The translations under genes and the position numbers were made by a program. Under the pieces are notes generated by a model that worked only from the letters and a program-made list of their open reading frames with translations, was not told the origin of the DNA and made no database searches. A stretch of 6,820 nucleotides of DNA from JBDSTZ01 sp039927975 (GTDB taxonomy: Bacteria > Pseudomonadota > Gammaproteobacteria > Burkholderiales > Burkholderiaceae_D), in assembly GCA_039927975.1 (NCBI GenBank), contig JBDSTZ010000396.1, forward strand, positions 1-6,820, read 5' to 3'. This document shows, piece by piece, positions 6,782 through 6,820 of the stretch (its first letter is position 1; the number at the start of each line of letters is the position of its first letter).

Positions 6782-6820
6782 AACCCGCCCTCATCATCGA
6801 AGCGATCGACGAGCTGCGCC
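6778..6820 (+). CDS. Start of probable ABC permease gene (FtsX/MacB type), cut by the window edge
   Basis: Only 14 codons are present: MKPALIIEAIDELR, then one base of the next codon. The ATG overlaps the previous stop as ATGA, and AAGGA (6761-6765) lies 12 nt upstream. A short amphipathic N-terminus of the type 'IxEAxxxLR' before the first membrane helix is common in FtsX/MacB-family permeases, and the operon has an ATPase and adaptors but no permease so far. The identity is therefore mainly inferred from context. Confidence 0.6.
   Translation, partial: MKPALIIEAIDELR

Noticed and set aside
1..6820. CRISPR array, insertion sequence or toxin-antitoxin pair
   Set aside because: I saw no spaced direct repeats, no transposase-like protein or terminal inverted repeats, and no paired small genes.

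Overview
The window looks like a piece of a high-GC betaproteobacterial chromosome. The coding style (GCC/CTG/CGC-rich), the ATGA-coupled genes and a periplasmic GH97 glycosidase all suggest an Oxalobacteraceae-like organism (Massilia/Duganella/Telluria type). That assignment is inference from composition and gene content. There is no rRNA or other phylogenetic marker in the window.

There are three blocks, all on the + strand. (1) Positions 1-782 are much less GC-rich than the rest. They hold an unrecognised small lipoprotein gene (258-653, about 47% GC over 241-600 by hand count), a strong dyad at 81-102 and, just before the next gene, a second dyad at 671-687. (2) Positions 783-2774 encode a complete secreted GH97 glycoside hydrolase, followed by a long GC-rich hairpin (2782-2807). 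(3) From 2878 to the right edge runs a tightly packed transporter operon: a LolD/MacB-type ATPase, a 651-residue lipoprotein containing two complete periplasmic-adaptor modules in tandem, a second adaptor lipoprotein of 427 residues, and the first 14 codons of what is probably the FtsX/MacB-type permease. Every junction inside block 3 is an ATGA stop/start overlap.

The operon appears to encode a trans-envelope exporter of the MacAB/DevBCA kind: cytoplasmic ATPase, inner-membrane permease, and adaptors reaching towards a TolC-like outer-membrane channel that is not in the window. The unusual part is the adaptor layer. It has three adaptor modules spread over two lipoproteins, two of them fused in one chain with a repeat offset of about 313 residues. 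Only the third has a recognisable membrane-proximal domain. One reading is that two copies of the fused protein plus two of the single one form a six-module ring matching a two-fold symmetric permease. This is the most interesting structure in the window. The substrate cannot be deduced here, and I see no functional link between the GH97 gene and the exporter.
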